DNA of 64,000 bases. Origin: Ostrinia nubilalis. Taxonomy: Eukaryota; Arthropoda; Insecta; Lepidoptera; Crambidae. The translations under genes and the position numbers were made by a program. The DNA lies in the NCBI RefSeq assembly GCF_963855985.1, contig NC_087119.1, forward strand, positions 7,728,001 to 7,792,000, given 5' to 3'. Under the pieces are notes generated by a model. That model saw only the letters and a list, made by a program, of their open reading frames with translations, searched no databases and was not told where the DNA came from. Of this stretch, positions 12,201 through 21,290 are shown piece after piece. The first letter of the stretch is position 1, and each line of letters begins with the position of its first letter.

Positions 12201-13483
12201 GTAACAAACATGTTAACATCCCGACATCCATACAAACTTTCGCATTTATAATATTAGTAAGAAGTACCTAAGTAAGAAGACTTTAAATAAATGGAAAGTC
12301 CTCACAGCTAAGTTCACAGAATAATAATCTATCACCACAGTCTATCACCAACAATAAAACTAAACCTACGTGTTTAAACCTATTAGGGAGGTAATTTAGT
12401 TTTATTAGCTAAGTACTAATATCAGTAATATAATAGTAAGCTTTATCTTTGAATGATTACTATTTTTTCCTCTTTCAAAATAGTAAATGAGAGACTTGTT
12501 ATTATAGATTAAAAAAAAACTCTCCAAATTGAAAAATAAAAAATCGCACAGCTACAAAAATAGGCGCAACAACAAAAAAAAACAATGAAATATTAATCGA
12601 CAGGAGAGACAGGTCAACGTAACCCTATCAATGCAGGCTGGGGTCGTGTGGTCCGTAACAGCGCGCACGTGCGCCCAACCCCCCAAAATAACACCCGGGC
12701 ATTATACCACATTATACCACATTCGCAACTCGCCCCTTAAACTCACTCCAAATAATTGCAGATAAATAAACCTTAAGTTCGTGCCCACTGGGGTGTTATT
12801 GTCCGAGAATAATTAAATGTACAGCGATTAGAGATTAGCCACTTTACGTAAACAACTTTAAGAGGAACAAATGCCTGCTGCATTTCAAAGTAGCAAATAT
12901 GTAATAGTATAGTTAATTAGTAGGTAGAATACTTTTCCCCGTCTTCCCAACATTTTTCATTGATGATTACTATTACATAACAGTCATAGCGTGATGGTAT
13001 GTAGCCTTCCTTGTTATATGGGCTATCCAACACAAAACGATTTTTTCAAAATTGAACTTACTTAGTAGTTCTTATAAGATCAGCGCGTTCAGCCAAAGAA
13101 ACAAACTACATATTTAGCTTTATAATATTAGTATAAGATTTACCATCTTTAAATAACTATTTTTTACAAGTCCATTTATTACTGATCGACGCATGAATTA
13201 TGATATTACGTATTTTCCTTGCACCGTTTTAAAATTTTCGCGTCTACAGAAAAGAGGAAACTGGGCAAAAATGTCACAAACAAGTCAGTCCCAAACGGTA
13301 TTTCAATAGTCGCTTAGTAAATTCTTTTTTGCAGGAAGCAACTTGCAAGCTCACTCGCTCTCGTGGTCGCGGCGCGGGGAGCGACCCCCGGGCAGCACTC
13401 TCCACGCCAAAATCTGGATACCAGAGGATCCCCGCCTCTTCAACAACGCAAACAATGTCATGGACAAGGAGGAATTAAGATAA
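228..13483 (+). CDS. Fer1: Ptf1a/Fer1-type bHLH transcription factor (4 exons)
   Basis: Coding exons 228-421, 1857-2079, 3451-3541 and 13335-13483 join in frame with GT-AG introns to give 218 residues. Exon 1 encodes an acidic, Ser-rich N-terminus. Exon 2 carries the basic helix-loop-helix domain, including the class signature [19 protein letters not shown] and the segment [20 protein letters not shown] that is diagnostic of the Ptf1a/Fer1 (48-related) group. Exons 3 and 4 carry the short conserved C-terminal blocks (KKVIIRG, then HSLSW and an IPEDPR-like motif) also found in Ptf1a and Drosophila Fer1. Vertebrate Ptf1a binds E-boxes as a heterodimer with class I bHLH proteins in neural and secretory lineages; the same role here is inferred. 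The third intron is 9.8 kb and contains an independent enolase-like gene on the same strand. The start was chosen because the ATG at 228 opens the frame that continues across all three splice junctions. Confidence 0.93.
1394..1500 (+). mobile_element. RTE-type LINE 3' tail fragment
   Basis: This stretch has the GGAGGCCTCTGTCCAGCAGT core followed by GACGTC and a short AACG run. The same core recurs at about 18395-18535, 23200-23275, 30502-30552 (reverse), 34257-34305 and 58600-58700 (reverse). It is the common 3' end of a truncated lepidopteran LINE, here in Fer1 intron 1. Confidence 0.6.
1607..1812. mobile_element. MITE with about 50-bp terminal inverted repeats
   Basis: The left end GGCCCAGAACAGACGGTGAT is matched in reverse complement at the right end, and the arms continue through a GCAACTGCAACGAAACTGCA motif. 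The flanks are TAA and TAT, fitting a PIF/Harbinger-like 3-bp target site. It ends 44 bp before Fer1 exon 2, so it supplies sequence close to the 3' splice site. Confidence 0.7.
2489..2536. repeat. Perfect 20-bp stem hairpin
   Basis: CATTTCTCAATCATGTTCAT is followed after 8 bases by its exact reverse complement. It lies in Fer1 intron 2. Nothing else identifies it. Confidence 0.8.
2745..3170. repeat. CGTAG-rich degenerate repeat block
   Basis: From 2765 to 2870 the motif CGTAG occurs about ten times at irregular spacing. Copies of CCTAGACGG or TCTAGACGG occur at 2751 and 3024, and a weak inverted match (AGCCGGGTCTAGA against TCTGGATCCGGCT) closes near 3170. It may be the remains of a foldback transposon in Fer1 intron 2. 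Confidence 0.35.
3851..4333. mobile_element. MITE, family A (CCTCTAGCATGAA ends)
   Basis: The left end CCTCTAGCATGAACAACTTT is inverted at the right end as AAAGTTTTTCGTGCTAGAGG. A related copy lies at 20943-21177, giving independent evidence for the family. The copy carries an internal run of 17 G at 4232-4248, in Fer1 intron 3. Confidence 0.65.
4533..4670. mobile_element. Palindromic MITE with TTA target duplication
   Basis: The ends GGGCTGATTTTTCAATCGTC and its reverse complement (one or two mismatches) form arms of about 50 bp. Both sides are flanked by TTA, as in PIF/Harbinger-derived MITEs. Confidence 0.8.
4812..4852. repeat. Hairpin, 16-bp perfect arms
   Basis: AATAGTATTTCTAGAG and its exact reverse complement are separated by 9 bases, immediately upstream of the large palindrome. 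Confidence 0.75.
4867..5187. repeat. Perfect 146-bp inverted repeat with 29-nt loop
   Basis: Bases 4867-5012 are exactly the reverse complement of 5042-5187, with a 29-base spacer and no mismatch found by eye. The arms contain TTGGTATTACATGG, CCTGGCCTGGAC and the half-site ATATATTTATGTAAAACG. It lies in Fer1 intron 3. Such identity implies a very recent origin, gene conversion, or an assembly or sequencing foldback artefact. Confidence 0.9.
5187..5398. repeat. Tandem duplication, 106-bp unit
   Basis: The units 5187-5292 and 5293-5398 are almost identical; both start TCTCATTTCTTTTTGTATTT and end near CTACCGTGCCCCCAAA. The unit end resembles GGGGGCACTGCCGTGCCCCC at about 5728-5747, so both derive from one dispersed repeat family. 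Confidence 0.85.
5399..5890. repeat. Degenerate dispersed repeat
   Basis: The sequence continues the repeat above with a LINE-tail-like region (GTGAGTCAGTGAGTGAC near 5500) and a second CTCGACTTGG-type unit ending at 5750. No open frame with a recognisable domain was found. Confidence 0.45.
6094..6296 (+). mobile_element. Lep1-type Helitron-like element
   Basis: It begins TTCTTACTTATATTATA, has the internal core CTTTCACGCAAAAACTACTG, and ends GCCGCGGGCAAAAGCTAG followed by T. The CTAG terminus and 3' GC-rich palindrome match the nonautonomous lepidopteran Helitron-like class as I know it. Related copies are at 8675, 11907, 22544, 49641 and 62551. Confidence 0.65.
6693..7615. repeat. Composite dispersed repeat with internal tandem units
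   Basis: A unit of roughly 220-260 bp recurs about three times. It contains CGGTTTAGATTTTTTCATAC, a CCCGTTCCCGT block and CAATATCCTGTTGTAACTA. The tail at 7470-7490 is a (CAGA)n run, followed by ACCTCTCTACAGATATTATA. It has the look of a LINE or Helitron 3' region and lies in Fer1 intron 3. Confidence 0.5.
8040..8520. other. Unassigned Fer1 intron segment with E-boxes
   Basis: No repeat was recognised in this 480-bp part. It holds CACCAGCTGATAA near 8130 and CCCAGCTGAAA near 8303, both CAGCTG E-boxes of the kind Ptf1a-class heterodimers bind, and a GGGGCGGGG box near 8390. An autoregulatory enhancer is possible but unproven. Confidence 0.2.
8675..8873 (+). mobile_element. Degenerate Lep1-type element
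   Basis: This is an older copy of the 6094-6296 element. The core CTTTCACGCAAAAACTACTG is intact, but the 3' end has decayed to CCTCGAACAAAACTTAG. Confidence 0.6.
8890..9865. other. Intron 3 segment upstream of the enolase-like gene
   Basis: This roughly 1-kb AT-rich segment contains short TAGGTACCTA runs and a TTTTATTTATTTATTATAAAA stretch directly before the ATG at 9866. It should contain the promoter of the nested gene, but no clear TATA-to-initiator arrangement could be fixed. Confidence 0.3.
9866..11167 (+). CDS. Enolase-like protein, catalytically dead, intronless and nested
   Basis: A single uninterrupted 433-residue frame aligns end to end with enolase: N-terminal domain residues 1-130, TIM-barrel domain 140-433, C-terminal [14 protein letters not shown] region intact. 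Using the yeast positions, the mobile loop GASTG (Ser39) is TDNKK at 38-42, His159 is Met158, Glu211 is Ser210, metal ligand Asp246 is Asn245, metal ligand Asp320 is Asn319, catalytic Lys345 is Arg344, and His373 is Asp372. Glu168 (E167), Glu295 (E294) and Lys396 (K395) remain. Two of three metal ligands and the catalytic base are therefore gone, so 2-phosphoglycerate dehydratase activity is very unlikely. A full-length frame with well-kept structural residues argues for selection on some other role, perhaps structural or germline (inference). Lack of introns suggests a retrogene. It lies in Fer1 intron 3 on the same strand, with its own poly(A) signal. Confidence 0.9.
   Translation: MPIKILLARQIFDSTGVPTVEVDMVTELGLFRVGVPSTDNKKLAEAVQLRDNNPAEYHGMGVSNAVKNINTIIAPELIKQNLEVTMQKEIDQFMISLDGTENKSRLGANAIMCVSLVVAKAGAAKKGVPLYRHISDMAEVTTIILPVPHFTILTGGVMASNGLPFQEYCIMPTGASSFMDAMKIGTEIYRYVKNIIRSKYKIENIYVSDSGGFAIPLESHRDALLFLTDAIKQCGYAGKAEIAINASATDMFKDGAYDLEFKNPNSNPQEYMSSDKLAEIYLDNIKEFPVCSVEDGFEFDDWAAWSNLTARTQSQVFGNDLTQTNLRRVGLAVEKKAGNAVALRLNQAGTLSEVIECYKLLKANQFGIVVVDRWGDTEDLFLADLVVGLSAGQIKCGAPARSERVGKYNQILRIEEELGALSKYAGKNYRGQM
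11185..11190 (+). terminator. Poly(A) signal of the enolase-like gene
   Basis: AATAAA lies 18 bases after the TAA stop of the nested enolase-like gene, giving it an independent 3' end inside the Fer1 intron. Confidence 0.7.
11758..11886. mobile_element. MITE, family B (TGGGTCTAG ends)
   Basis: The left end TGAGTCTAGACAAAGTGCA is inverted at the right as TGCACTTTGTCTAGACCCA. The flanks are CAG and CTG. It is related to copies at 45552-45678 and 30778-32245, which are flanked by CAG on both sides. Confidence 0.75.
11907..12261 (-). mobile_element. Lep1-type element interrupted by an insertion
   Basis: Reading on the - strand it starts CTTACTAATATTATAAATGC at 12261 and ends in CTAG at 11907. 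About 160 bp of unrelated sequence with a 15-T run (11930-12088) interrupts it close to its 3' palindrome. Confidence 0.6.
12262..13334. other. Last part of Fer1 intron 3, unassigned
   Basis: This is AT-rich sequence with one GC-rich island at about 12600-12720 (GCGCGCACGTGCGC palindrome, CCCCCCAAAA). No coding potential or recognised repeat was found. The island could be regulatory. Confidence 0.25.
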
Positions 13484-14322
13484 ATTCTCTTTGTTTCGCA
13501 ATATAGGTATTCATTGATCTCAATTATTGTTACTAATTTCAGTCTATGGTAAGCCAGCTAAAAATTGAGAGGAAAATACCCAGTCTTACTGGACATAAGA
13601 AGTAGCATTTGCGGACCGGACTTTAGTTCGTGCTACCCCTGACCCTACAACGTGCTACTACCTTCTGGCTAATGATTAGTAATGATATACTAAATACATA
13701 ACATGTAAAATGATTGAAACATACTTAGAAAGTAAATTGTTCCCTGTCTCCTCATAGAAACACCACTATAATACACACATTCATAGTATATTTTTTATTT
13801 AGGTACTTATTGATGTTCTTGTATAAATTAATATTGAAAATAATTATTATGTGACTGGCGACAGCAGTAAAAGTTAATTAGCTTAGAATAGAATACATTT
13901 TTGACGTGGAACTAAAGACACCAAGGAAAAATAGAGTACTTAGGTAGGCTTAAGATGTTCAATAATCCAGTATTAGTAGTAATTATTTTAACTATTAAAA
14001 ATGTTCATAAAATAGCAGGTTTTAAATTGGAATTAGAATAATCAGGTAAATGTAAAGTGTTACCTTAGTTATTATGGGTTAATTATAGGTAGTTGAAAGC
14101 CGACCAACTTAATTAAATACAGTGACGTGCTGGCGGCAAGCATGATTGACATCATATTACCCTCAACGGACGTCAATATTGCATCGATCAAATGCAGTAA
14201 TTACCTACTTGAAAACTAGGTTATCGGACGTACGATATTACCACGTATTACCTATTCTTAAAACCGAGTACTTATAATAAATTGGTATAACTAGGTGGCA
14301 GGCATATTTTTGACGACATTAA
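13484..14322. other. Fer1 3' UTR and flanking sequence
   Basis: No gene was found. A candidate AATAAA is near 14275; the true 3' end of the Fer1 transcript cannot be fixed from sequence alone. Confidence 0.3.
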
Positions 14323-14436
14323 GGCTGAGTTGCACCACCTAACTTTGAGGTAACTATAACGTTAACTGGTGTTTTTTGTATGGATTTTGACAGACTTTTG
14401 AGGTTTGTTAAAGTCAACGTAAGATGGTACCCAGCC
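14323..14436. mobile_element. MITE, family C (GGCTGAGTTGCACCA ends), TAA duplication
   Basis: The ends GGCTGAGTTGCACCACCTAA and the inverted form at the right are flanked by TAA on both sides. The same family occurs at 28206-28323 (TAA on both sides), 31074-31190 and 31563-31679. The 3-bp TWA-type duplication suggests PIF/Harbinger derivation. Confidence 0.75.
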
Positions 14437-14486
14437 TAAGTAAGTATTTACTCATTTTCATAATGTACATACAAAAGGTAATTATA

Positions 14487-14967
14487 CAGGGTGGAATTTT
14501 GAAATGCCACCTGGAGGGAAAGTACTCTTAATACGGTAGATAGAAAATTTTACTGAAAGAAAACATTCCTTTATTTTTTAAAATAAAGAGAACTGCATTC
14601 AAAGATTTTCGAAAATTTTTCGAAAACTCACTACATACCGGTAGTTACCATACCATACAATTTTCTGTAACATAATTAAAATAATTTAAGATTTCATGGT
14701 TTTCCTTTCATCTGATTTATCAAGTATGTTAGAGAGATTTCATCCTTATACTTAACCCTAACGATCGATGTAATAAATATACAGGGTGTAATTTTTAACA
14801 GATTTTAGTTCGTTCGATTCCCGGCTGTGGCAAGTAAATTTTTGGAAATCTTTGAATGCAGTTCTATTTCTTTTAAAAAATAAAGGAATGTTTTCTTTGA
14901 GAAAATTTTTCTATCTACAATATTAAGAGTGCTTTCCCTCCAGGTGGCATTTCAAAATTCCATCCTG
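14487..14967. mobile_element. MITE with CAGGGTGGAATTTTGAA ends and TA duplication
   Basis: CAGGGTGGAATTTTGAAATG is inverted at the right end, and TA flanks both sides. The long arms extend inward through AAAGAAAACATTCC and its complement. It fits a Tc1/mariner-type MITE. Confidence 0.75.
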
Positions 14968-15154
14968 TATATTATAATTAAATTATTTTGTTTGAGGATG
15001 TTAGCAATTACCTACTTGAATTTTAAATAAGTCAATTACATAATGTTACAAGCGGGGTGATAGGATTGTAGTAAAGGTATGCTTCAGTCTCTAACAATAA
15101 ATTTTAGATATACATATTGGACCTATGTATTTACGTTATATTTTTGTTCTTTAA

Positions 15155-15360
15155 CTAGCTTTCCGCCCAACCGCGGCTACGCCCGCGTGAAAAATGGGCT
15201 GTTTTTAGGGTTTTCCAGGAAATTATTCGATTTTTTCTCGCCGTAAAAACCATCCTTGGACTTCAACGAACATTAATAAAAAGAATTTGTAAAATTGGTT
15301 CAAACGTTGTTGAGTTTGCGCTTACCAACACATTTTGCATTTTGCGGTTCATTTAGTATA
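15155..15360. repeat. Dispersed repeat fragment (CTAGCTTTCCGCCC type)
   Basis: It begins CTAGCTTTCCGCCCAACCGC and contains GTAAAAACCATCCTTGGACT and TTGCGCTTACCAACACATTT, segments of a common lepidopteran interspersed repeat. It is cut at 15360 by a MITE insertion. Confidence 0.5.
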
Positions 15361-15757
15361 CAGGGTGTTGATTTCAATCCTCGCCATATTTAGGGTGTTG
15401 ATTAAGTAGCTTATTCTGATCACGAATCAGTAAAAAAAATTACTTCGAAAAAAAACGAACTTTAACTTTAGTTAGTCAAAGAAAAATACCTATTTACACT
15501 ACCTACTTTACGTGGCTTCCTTCAGTAGGCTATCCGACATGATAAGCGAGCGATCCGCGTAGTTCGATGGGTGCCGCAGTGTAAACGTACCTATTGCATA
15601 TTGCGATCCACAGTACCTACCTACGTGATGTCGCACGAAAAATATTCGCTAAAAATTCCACTTTCGTTTGTAATTTATTGTTTGGTGGATGATGCGTTTA
15701 TATAAGTCATAATAGATCACCTAAATAAATATGGCGAGGATTGAAATCAACACCCTG
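15361..15757. mobile_element. MITE with CAGGGTGTTGATTTCAATC ends and TA duplication
   Basis: The ends CAGGGTGTTGATTTCAATCC (arms over 30 bp, ending ATGGCGAGG side) are flanked by TA on both sides. It belongs to the Tc1/mariner-like foldback type. Confidence 0.85.
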
Positions 15758-16302
15758 TAGATTTTCACTGAGAACTATGCCATAGCTAAAAATTCGTATG
15801 TAACCGATAAACAATTTTATTACTACCTTTGTGAAAATCTAAAATCTTATTAAACCAAGATGTTATTTCTCAATAGTAAAACTTGTGATTTTGCTGATAT
15901 TTTTAAAACTGTAATGTTACTTCTAACTTTCTTCATGATTATTATAATTTTTACCATAGGTTAACTAATTTACATTACAGCACAGGATTGTACTTAATCT
16001 AGTCAGTGTATAGAATGGTAAGAAAAACAGAACTTAAGTATTTGTACCTTTTATCCGTTCGCAATAAATAATTTATTGAATTTATTATTAATTTAACGTA
16101 GGTTGTAAGTAGAGATTGCAAATATTCGATAGTTTTCCATTTCGAATATTCGAATATTTTTTCAGTGATATTCGAATATTATTCGAATATTCGAATATTT
16201 TCAAAAAAATAAAAAGCACTTAAAATATCAATGTTTTTATTGCTTTAGGAACGAATATTTTAACTATTTAACAATATAGTTTTTAAAACAGTTATAAAAT
16301 TC

Positions 16303-17640
16303 TCATCATCATCATCATTTCAGCCATAGGACGTCCACTGCTGAACATAGGCCTCTCTCAATGACTTTCACAATGACCGGTTGGCAGCGGCCTGTATCCA
16401 GAGCCTTAAATTCCCGCTACCTATATGTGGTCCTCGGTCCACCTTGTGGGTGAACGTCTCACGCTGCGCTTTGTAGTACGTGGCCTCCACTCCAGAACCT
16501 TGCTGCCCCATCGGCCATCAGTTCTGTGTACTATGTGATCTGCCCATTGCCACTTCAGCTTGCTAATCCGTTGGGCTATGTCAGCGGCTTTAGTTCGTTT
16601 AAGAAAGAAGAAAGAAAGAAATCTTTAGGATCTCCTCATTTCTGATTCGATGTCGTAAAGAAATACCGAGCATAACCCTCCCCATAGCACGCTGTGCAAC
16701 TTTGAGCTTATTTATAAGGCCTATTCTATTGTCGGCTGCCCAGTCGAGTTGGATTCGACGATTTACCTTTTTCTCGAAATTTGATCTACCTAGCCGAATC
16801 GTTTTTCAGAGGTAGACATACTTGTCAACTGTTTCGAGGATCGAGCTCTAACCGAAACATGGACGTTGGACATGAGCTTCGTTTTTTCCATGTTCATCCG
16901 AAGGCCTACCTGTTGGGCGACTCGATTAAGGTCTTCGAGCATTGTGCCGAGGTCTTCAAGCGATTCTTCCATGACCACAATATCGTCAGCAAACCGCAGC
17001 TGAGTGATGTATTTGCCATTGATAGGTATTTATGCCGAATTCTTTCCATTCAGGGAGCTTGAAAGCGTCTTCCAATGCAGCCGTCAACGGTTTCGGAGAT
17101 ATAAGATCACCCTATCTCACACATCGCCGCAGAGGAATCGCCCTCGCCGGAGAGACTGCAGCACTGCCTAAGTCTCGATCGAATCAAAGGCCTTCTCATA
17201 GTCCAAGAAGAGCACCACCACGCTTTTATCCCATGCCTCTGGCGTTGTTCCCTGAAGTAAGACGGAGTTAAAGAGTATCTGAACGAATTTCCATGTTCCA
17301 CCTGCGTTCAGAAGCTCCGAGGTTATTCCGTCATCACCTGGTGCCTTGTTGTTCTTTAGCTGTTTGAGAGCCTTCCTAATCTCGTATAGGCTGATATACG
17401 GGATGTCTTTGGTATAGTGTCGCGTTAACCTAGCTCTTGCGTCTATTGCTGAGCTATTAACAGGTTTGGAGGTAATTAGCTGTCCATAAATCTTTTCGAT
17501 CTCACCCAGTACCTCTGCTTTTGTTTGACGTTATCGTCCGCCATCTTCAGCATCGTCAGCTAACTTTGCTCAATAGAGTCGTCTCTTTCAAATTATTTGG
17601 AATCTTGGTTTCGCTCTATCGCCTCTTTTATACTATTTGT
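16303..17640 (-). pseudogene. RTE-type LINE fragment, reverse transcriptase remnants
   Basis: The 3' end (16303, + strand coordinates) is an ATC run next to TCAGCCATAGGACGTCCACT. On the - strand at about 16995-16800 the translation reads FADDIVVMEESLEDL and continues NRVAQQVGLRMNMEKTKLM, the palm motif and following block of RTE-like reverse transcriptases. Stops and frameshifts break the frame, and the 5' half is missing. It is inserted in the outer hAT element. Confidence 0.75.
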
Positions 17641-17929
17641 ATCAAAGTTGCGAATAATAAAAATATGATTGAAAAAACAAAAAACACAACTACGTAAAAA
17701 TGAACAGAAAAGATAGAAACAAGACAACTTAGTGTTCACAAATGCAGTCGGAAGCATTAATGACTAGTTCTTTTAGTTGGTGATATGTATCTGATGTAGA
17801 GGTGGGCGCCACGCCGGCGCGCCGCCGCCGCCGCGAAATTTTTCACGCCGCCGCCGCCGACGATCGGCTGTCGGCGCGCCGACTCCTATACTGCCTGCAC
17901 TGACTATTTGTTTTTTTTTACAAATGTTT

Positions 17930-18003
17930 CTATTGTGCGGGAATCGAATCCGCGACCTCCAGCATAGATTACGAACGTACCACTACACCAAACGGCCAAC
18001 ATA
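17930..18003 (-). mobile_element. tRNA-derived SINE fragment
   Basis: On the - strand an A-box-like TGGTGTAGTGGTACG and a B-box-like GATTCGATTCCCGC are about 40 bases apart, inside a GGCCGTT...CACAATAG frame. The anticodon arm does not fold as a tRNA, so this is a SINE head rather than a tRNA gene. Confidence 0.55.
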
Positions 18004-18044
18004 CTGAGTGAGAGCCTCGCAACGCAAGTTCCTTTGCTTTGGTA

Positions 18045-19890
18045 AATTATCCATAAGGCTGGAAAGCCGCCTAACAAAGTTTCATCCTATCGCTCTATTA
18101 ACCTGACTTTTGTATTGTCAAAATTGTGGGAAAAGACCGTCATTGGACGTTTATCCCCTTGCTTAAGTATGGCCCATGTAGTAATCGACCATCAATTTAT
18201 GGCATAGTTTCAAGTCAAACTCTGTGACAAGATTTTTTTTAGCTGCAGAGCTTGAGTATCCCAGTACTCCGTAATTGGTCCGGTCCTCTACAACATAATA
18301 TCAATAACTAGCTGACCCGGCGAACTTTGTTCCGCCTTAATGGCAATAAATAAGCACACTTTTTTTTTAATTTCGAACGGGATAAAAAGTATCCGACGAC
18401 ATCGTAAAGGTAGCAGGGAAGCGCTGGACGCAGGCCGCTACCAATCGATCAACATGGAAAGCATTGGGGGAGGCCTATGTTCAGCAGTGGACGTCCTGTG
18501 ACTGAAATGATGATGATGATGATGATGATGAAAAAGTATCCTATGTCCTTCTCCTGGCTCTAAACTACCTCCCTGACAATTTTCAGCTAAATCGGTTCAG
18601 CCGTTCTTGAGTTATAAGTGGTGTTACTAACACGACTTTCTTTTATATCAATATAATATTTACTAGTAAAGTAGCTCAGTCACCAGAAACAACTGTGGCC
18701 TTCCTCAGATGTGAACAGTGATCTTAAAGCCACTTTAATAGACTGTTGCAAACTCAGCTAGATGTGACTAATGCTTAGCTGACCCACTAGCGCATAAAAG
18801 CAAACTACGAAGTCTCACCATAACACATTTAGGACATGAAAGTTATACTCCGGCCAAACCGTTTTGTCAGCGTGATCAATATACATACCTCCACAAAATT
18901 ACAGCTCTCTAGTGCTAGTAGTTTCCAAGCAAAACCTCGGACAGACAGACAGCCAGACATATCGAATCTATAAGGGTTCCTTGTCAGGACTACGGAACCC
19001 TAAAAACTATAAACCGATCTGGACATAATATTATGGCATCTACCTAAATGTGGTCGAAAACCAGCTAATCCAACATTAACTATTTGCCTCCCAAGAACTC
19101 CAAAATATCTGCTAAGGGTACTTTCATCGGCGCATTGGTACAATTACATTTGAGAAATCCACGAGAACCTGGAAATAGGCGTAGTAAAAAGTTTACTCAA
19201 ACCCGCTATCCAAATATCAAAGTATGATCAAGATATACGTCTTTATGACAGCATTATCTGGTGGCCTAGAACTAGGCTACAGACATGCAGAACGGTATTC
19301 GGAAAATTGCAAAGAACTGCATGCCTAGAAATAACGAGTGCGTTTAGGGCTACGCCAACTAAGCATTGGAAATTATTCTGGGACTGCTTCCACTGTACTT
19401 GGCGCTAGAAGTGGACGCAAGAAAGGCGCTGCACTGACTGAAGGATGCGGGACTCTGGAGTACATACAAAATTTGCACCAAACACACAAGGATGTGATAC
19501 AATGCAGCCTAGGTACATGTTTAGCAAATATTTTAAAGTGTCTATACAACAAGGGAAGTCTGGAAAAGACTGTTGAGATCAACAGGACAACCTGATCAGG
19601 TATACTGACGGCTCCAATATGGACTCAGGATCGGGAGCGGGCGTCTACTCCAAACGATCCGAGCACAGTAAAAGCTTAGGGAGGTTTGCAACAGTATTTC
19701 AAGCTGTAACCTATGCTATAATCATGTGTGCACTAAGGAATATAGAACAGGTGCATAAAAAGCGCGACATTTACATCTTACGTGACAGTCAGGCAGCACT
19801 CAAAGCCATTGCCTCAGTGAGGGTTGGATCTAGACTCGTTCTGAGGGCAATATTGGTACTAAAGAAACTTGGAAAGGTCAAGGTCACGCC
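18045..19890 (+). pseudogene. Jockey/R1-like LINE remnants (RT and RNase H)
   Basis: Translation near 18060 gives a KPPNKVSSYRSI-like block followed by a LSKLWEK-like block, the entry of the reverse transcriptase domain. At 19619-19870 a frame reads DSGSGAGVYSK, then RDSQAALKAIAS, the RNase H signature of R1/I/Jockey-type LINEs. Other repeats interrupt it (18308-18660) and stops are frequent, so it is dead. Confidence 0.7.
18308..18660 (+). mobile_element. SINE/LINE-tail repeat with an RTE tail inside it
   Basis: A GCTGACCCGGCGAACTTTGT head and a CAGCCGTTCTTGAGTTATAA tail mark a dispersed repeat. At about 18395-18535 it is split by an RTE tail (GGAGGCCTATGTTCAGCAGT then a GATGAT run). Confidence 0.6.
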
Positions 19891-20143
19891 GCCGACGCCG
19901 CCGCCGCCGAAGCCAAAAAGTCGGCGCGCCGCCGCCGGCTATTTCTATATCGGCGCCCACCTCTAATCTGATGCCTCCGACTGCATTTGCAAACACTAAG
20001 TCGTCTTCTTTCTATATTTTCTATTAATTTTTGTAATATTCGAATATTCGAATATATGTAAATTTACTATTCGAATACTAATTTAAAATGAAAATTCGAA
20101 TATTCGAATATTCGAATATTCGATTGCAATCCCTAGTTGTAAG

Positions 20144-20942
20144 ATTTTTATTATCCTAGTCCAGATCTAATCAAAATTGAAAATAGGTAAGTATGAGCTT
20201 ATTTTAAGCAAATCGAGCATGCTGGAAACACGCTGTTAAATTAATATCGTGATTGGAGCATTTATTTTAAAAAATGAGCGAGTATTTGGGCTGTCATCTA
20301 CCTATTAAGTACTGTACCTACCACCTATAAATGGCGTAGGTAGGTACATACTTACTCGTATTAGTAGGTACACCGTAGATAAGCGGTTCCGATCAGTGCG
20401 TGTGCATTAAACAGGTGTTTACTTTCCCGAAGGGTGCGAATTACGCAGCGAGGCACTGACGTTGTCTTTGATCACACTTCATAGGGAGGGTAAATGTACC
20501 AAATATTTCCGCTTTTCGCATTATATCGACGCCTAAGAGTGAAAACCTCTTAAGCGTAAAATGTAAATTTAACCCGCTTTTATATCTAGAACTGTGAGAT
20601 TGGCCGAAATGCATAAATAAGAAAAAAAATCATTCCCGAGGTTTTCAGTTTAAGGCGACGATATCAAGTTTTCAAAAAGTATAGGTAAAATATTATAAAC
20701 CACGAATAAAATATCAAAACCTACGTTGGCAATATGGAAGAACCAGAAGAGTATTGTTTTAATTTTTCATGGCGTCCCTGTAAGTATAACGTAATCGTCT
20801 CGGCTCGGGACAAGCACACGAACCGCGGTGCATGCGTGGTCAATAAGCTTGCGGTTCGTCGTCCGCGAGCTTACGGCTCTTATTCAAACTAATCAAACCT
20901 GCGGTCAGCGAACCATAAGCGCGGCGGCCGACGCTGATTTCA
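20144..20942. other. Intergenic, unassigned
   Basis: No gene was recognised. A GC-rich patch at 20800-20935 contains inverted GCGGTTCGT/ACGAACCGC copies, perhaps part of an uncharacterised foldback repeat. Confidence 0.25.
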
Positions 20943-21177
20943 GTACCTCTAGCATGAACAACTTTTGTCTTTGAATCGTTAGCGTATTCGACAAAATTCG
21001 ATACTAAACCTTCGAATTAAACGATAGCGTGACAATTTTGAATCTTAAAATAAGTTTCGTGCAACCATTTCTCATACTTTTACTTTTACGACACGTTCAC
21101 AACGGCGCTATTGTAGTTTTCGTACTAAATCTTTCGATGATTGATTCGAACTCGAAAGTTTTTCGTGCTCGCCGTAC
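20943..21177. mobile_element. MITE, family A, second copy
   Basis: It matches the 3851-4333 copy: CCTCTAGCATGAACAACTTT at left, AAAGTTTTTCGTGCTCG at right, shared interior GTATTCGACAAAATTCGAT. It is shorter than the first copy. Confidence 0.65.
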
Positions 21178-21290
21178 AGATCCGCTTACCTTTACACTTA
21201 ACTAATATTTGTCGGCGAAGCGGAAGCGAAGCCATTGTCAAATAATGAAAATGAACTAAAGTCGCGAATAAATAAGAATAAATGCCGATT

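Larger units (their letters stand above)
17797..19965. mobile_element. Inner hAT-type element with GC-rich ends
   Basis: The duplication ATCTGATG (17789-17796 and 19966-19973) flanks inverted ends TAGAGGTGGGCGCC. The subterminal regions are GCCGCCGCC-rich (17800-17885 and 19885-19955), in sharp contrast with the AT-rich surroundings. Its interior is made of LINE and SINE debris, so it is nonautonomous. Confidence 0.88.
16110..20135. mobile_element. hAT-type element carrying nested transposons (4 kb)
   Basis: The 8-bp duplication GTTGTAAG (16102-16109 and 20136-20143) flanks ends TAGAGATTGCAA and, inverted, TAGGGATTGCAA. These fit the hAT pattern of 8-bp duplication and YARNG termini. Both ends carry clustered AATATTCGAATATTCG repeats. 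A subterminal inverted pair, GCAAATGCAGTCGGAGGCAT-like, lies at 17733 and 19968. No transposase frame of its own is left; the interior is filled by an RTE LINE fragment and a second hAT-type element. Confidence 0.85.

Noticed and set aside
17930..18003. Possible tRNA gene on the - strand
   Set aside because: Both promoter boxes are present but the arms do not pair, so a SINE head is more likely.
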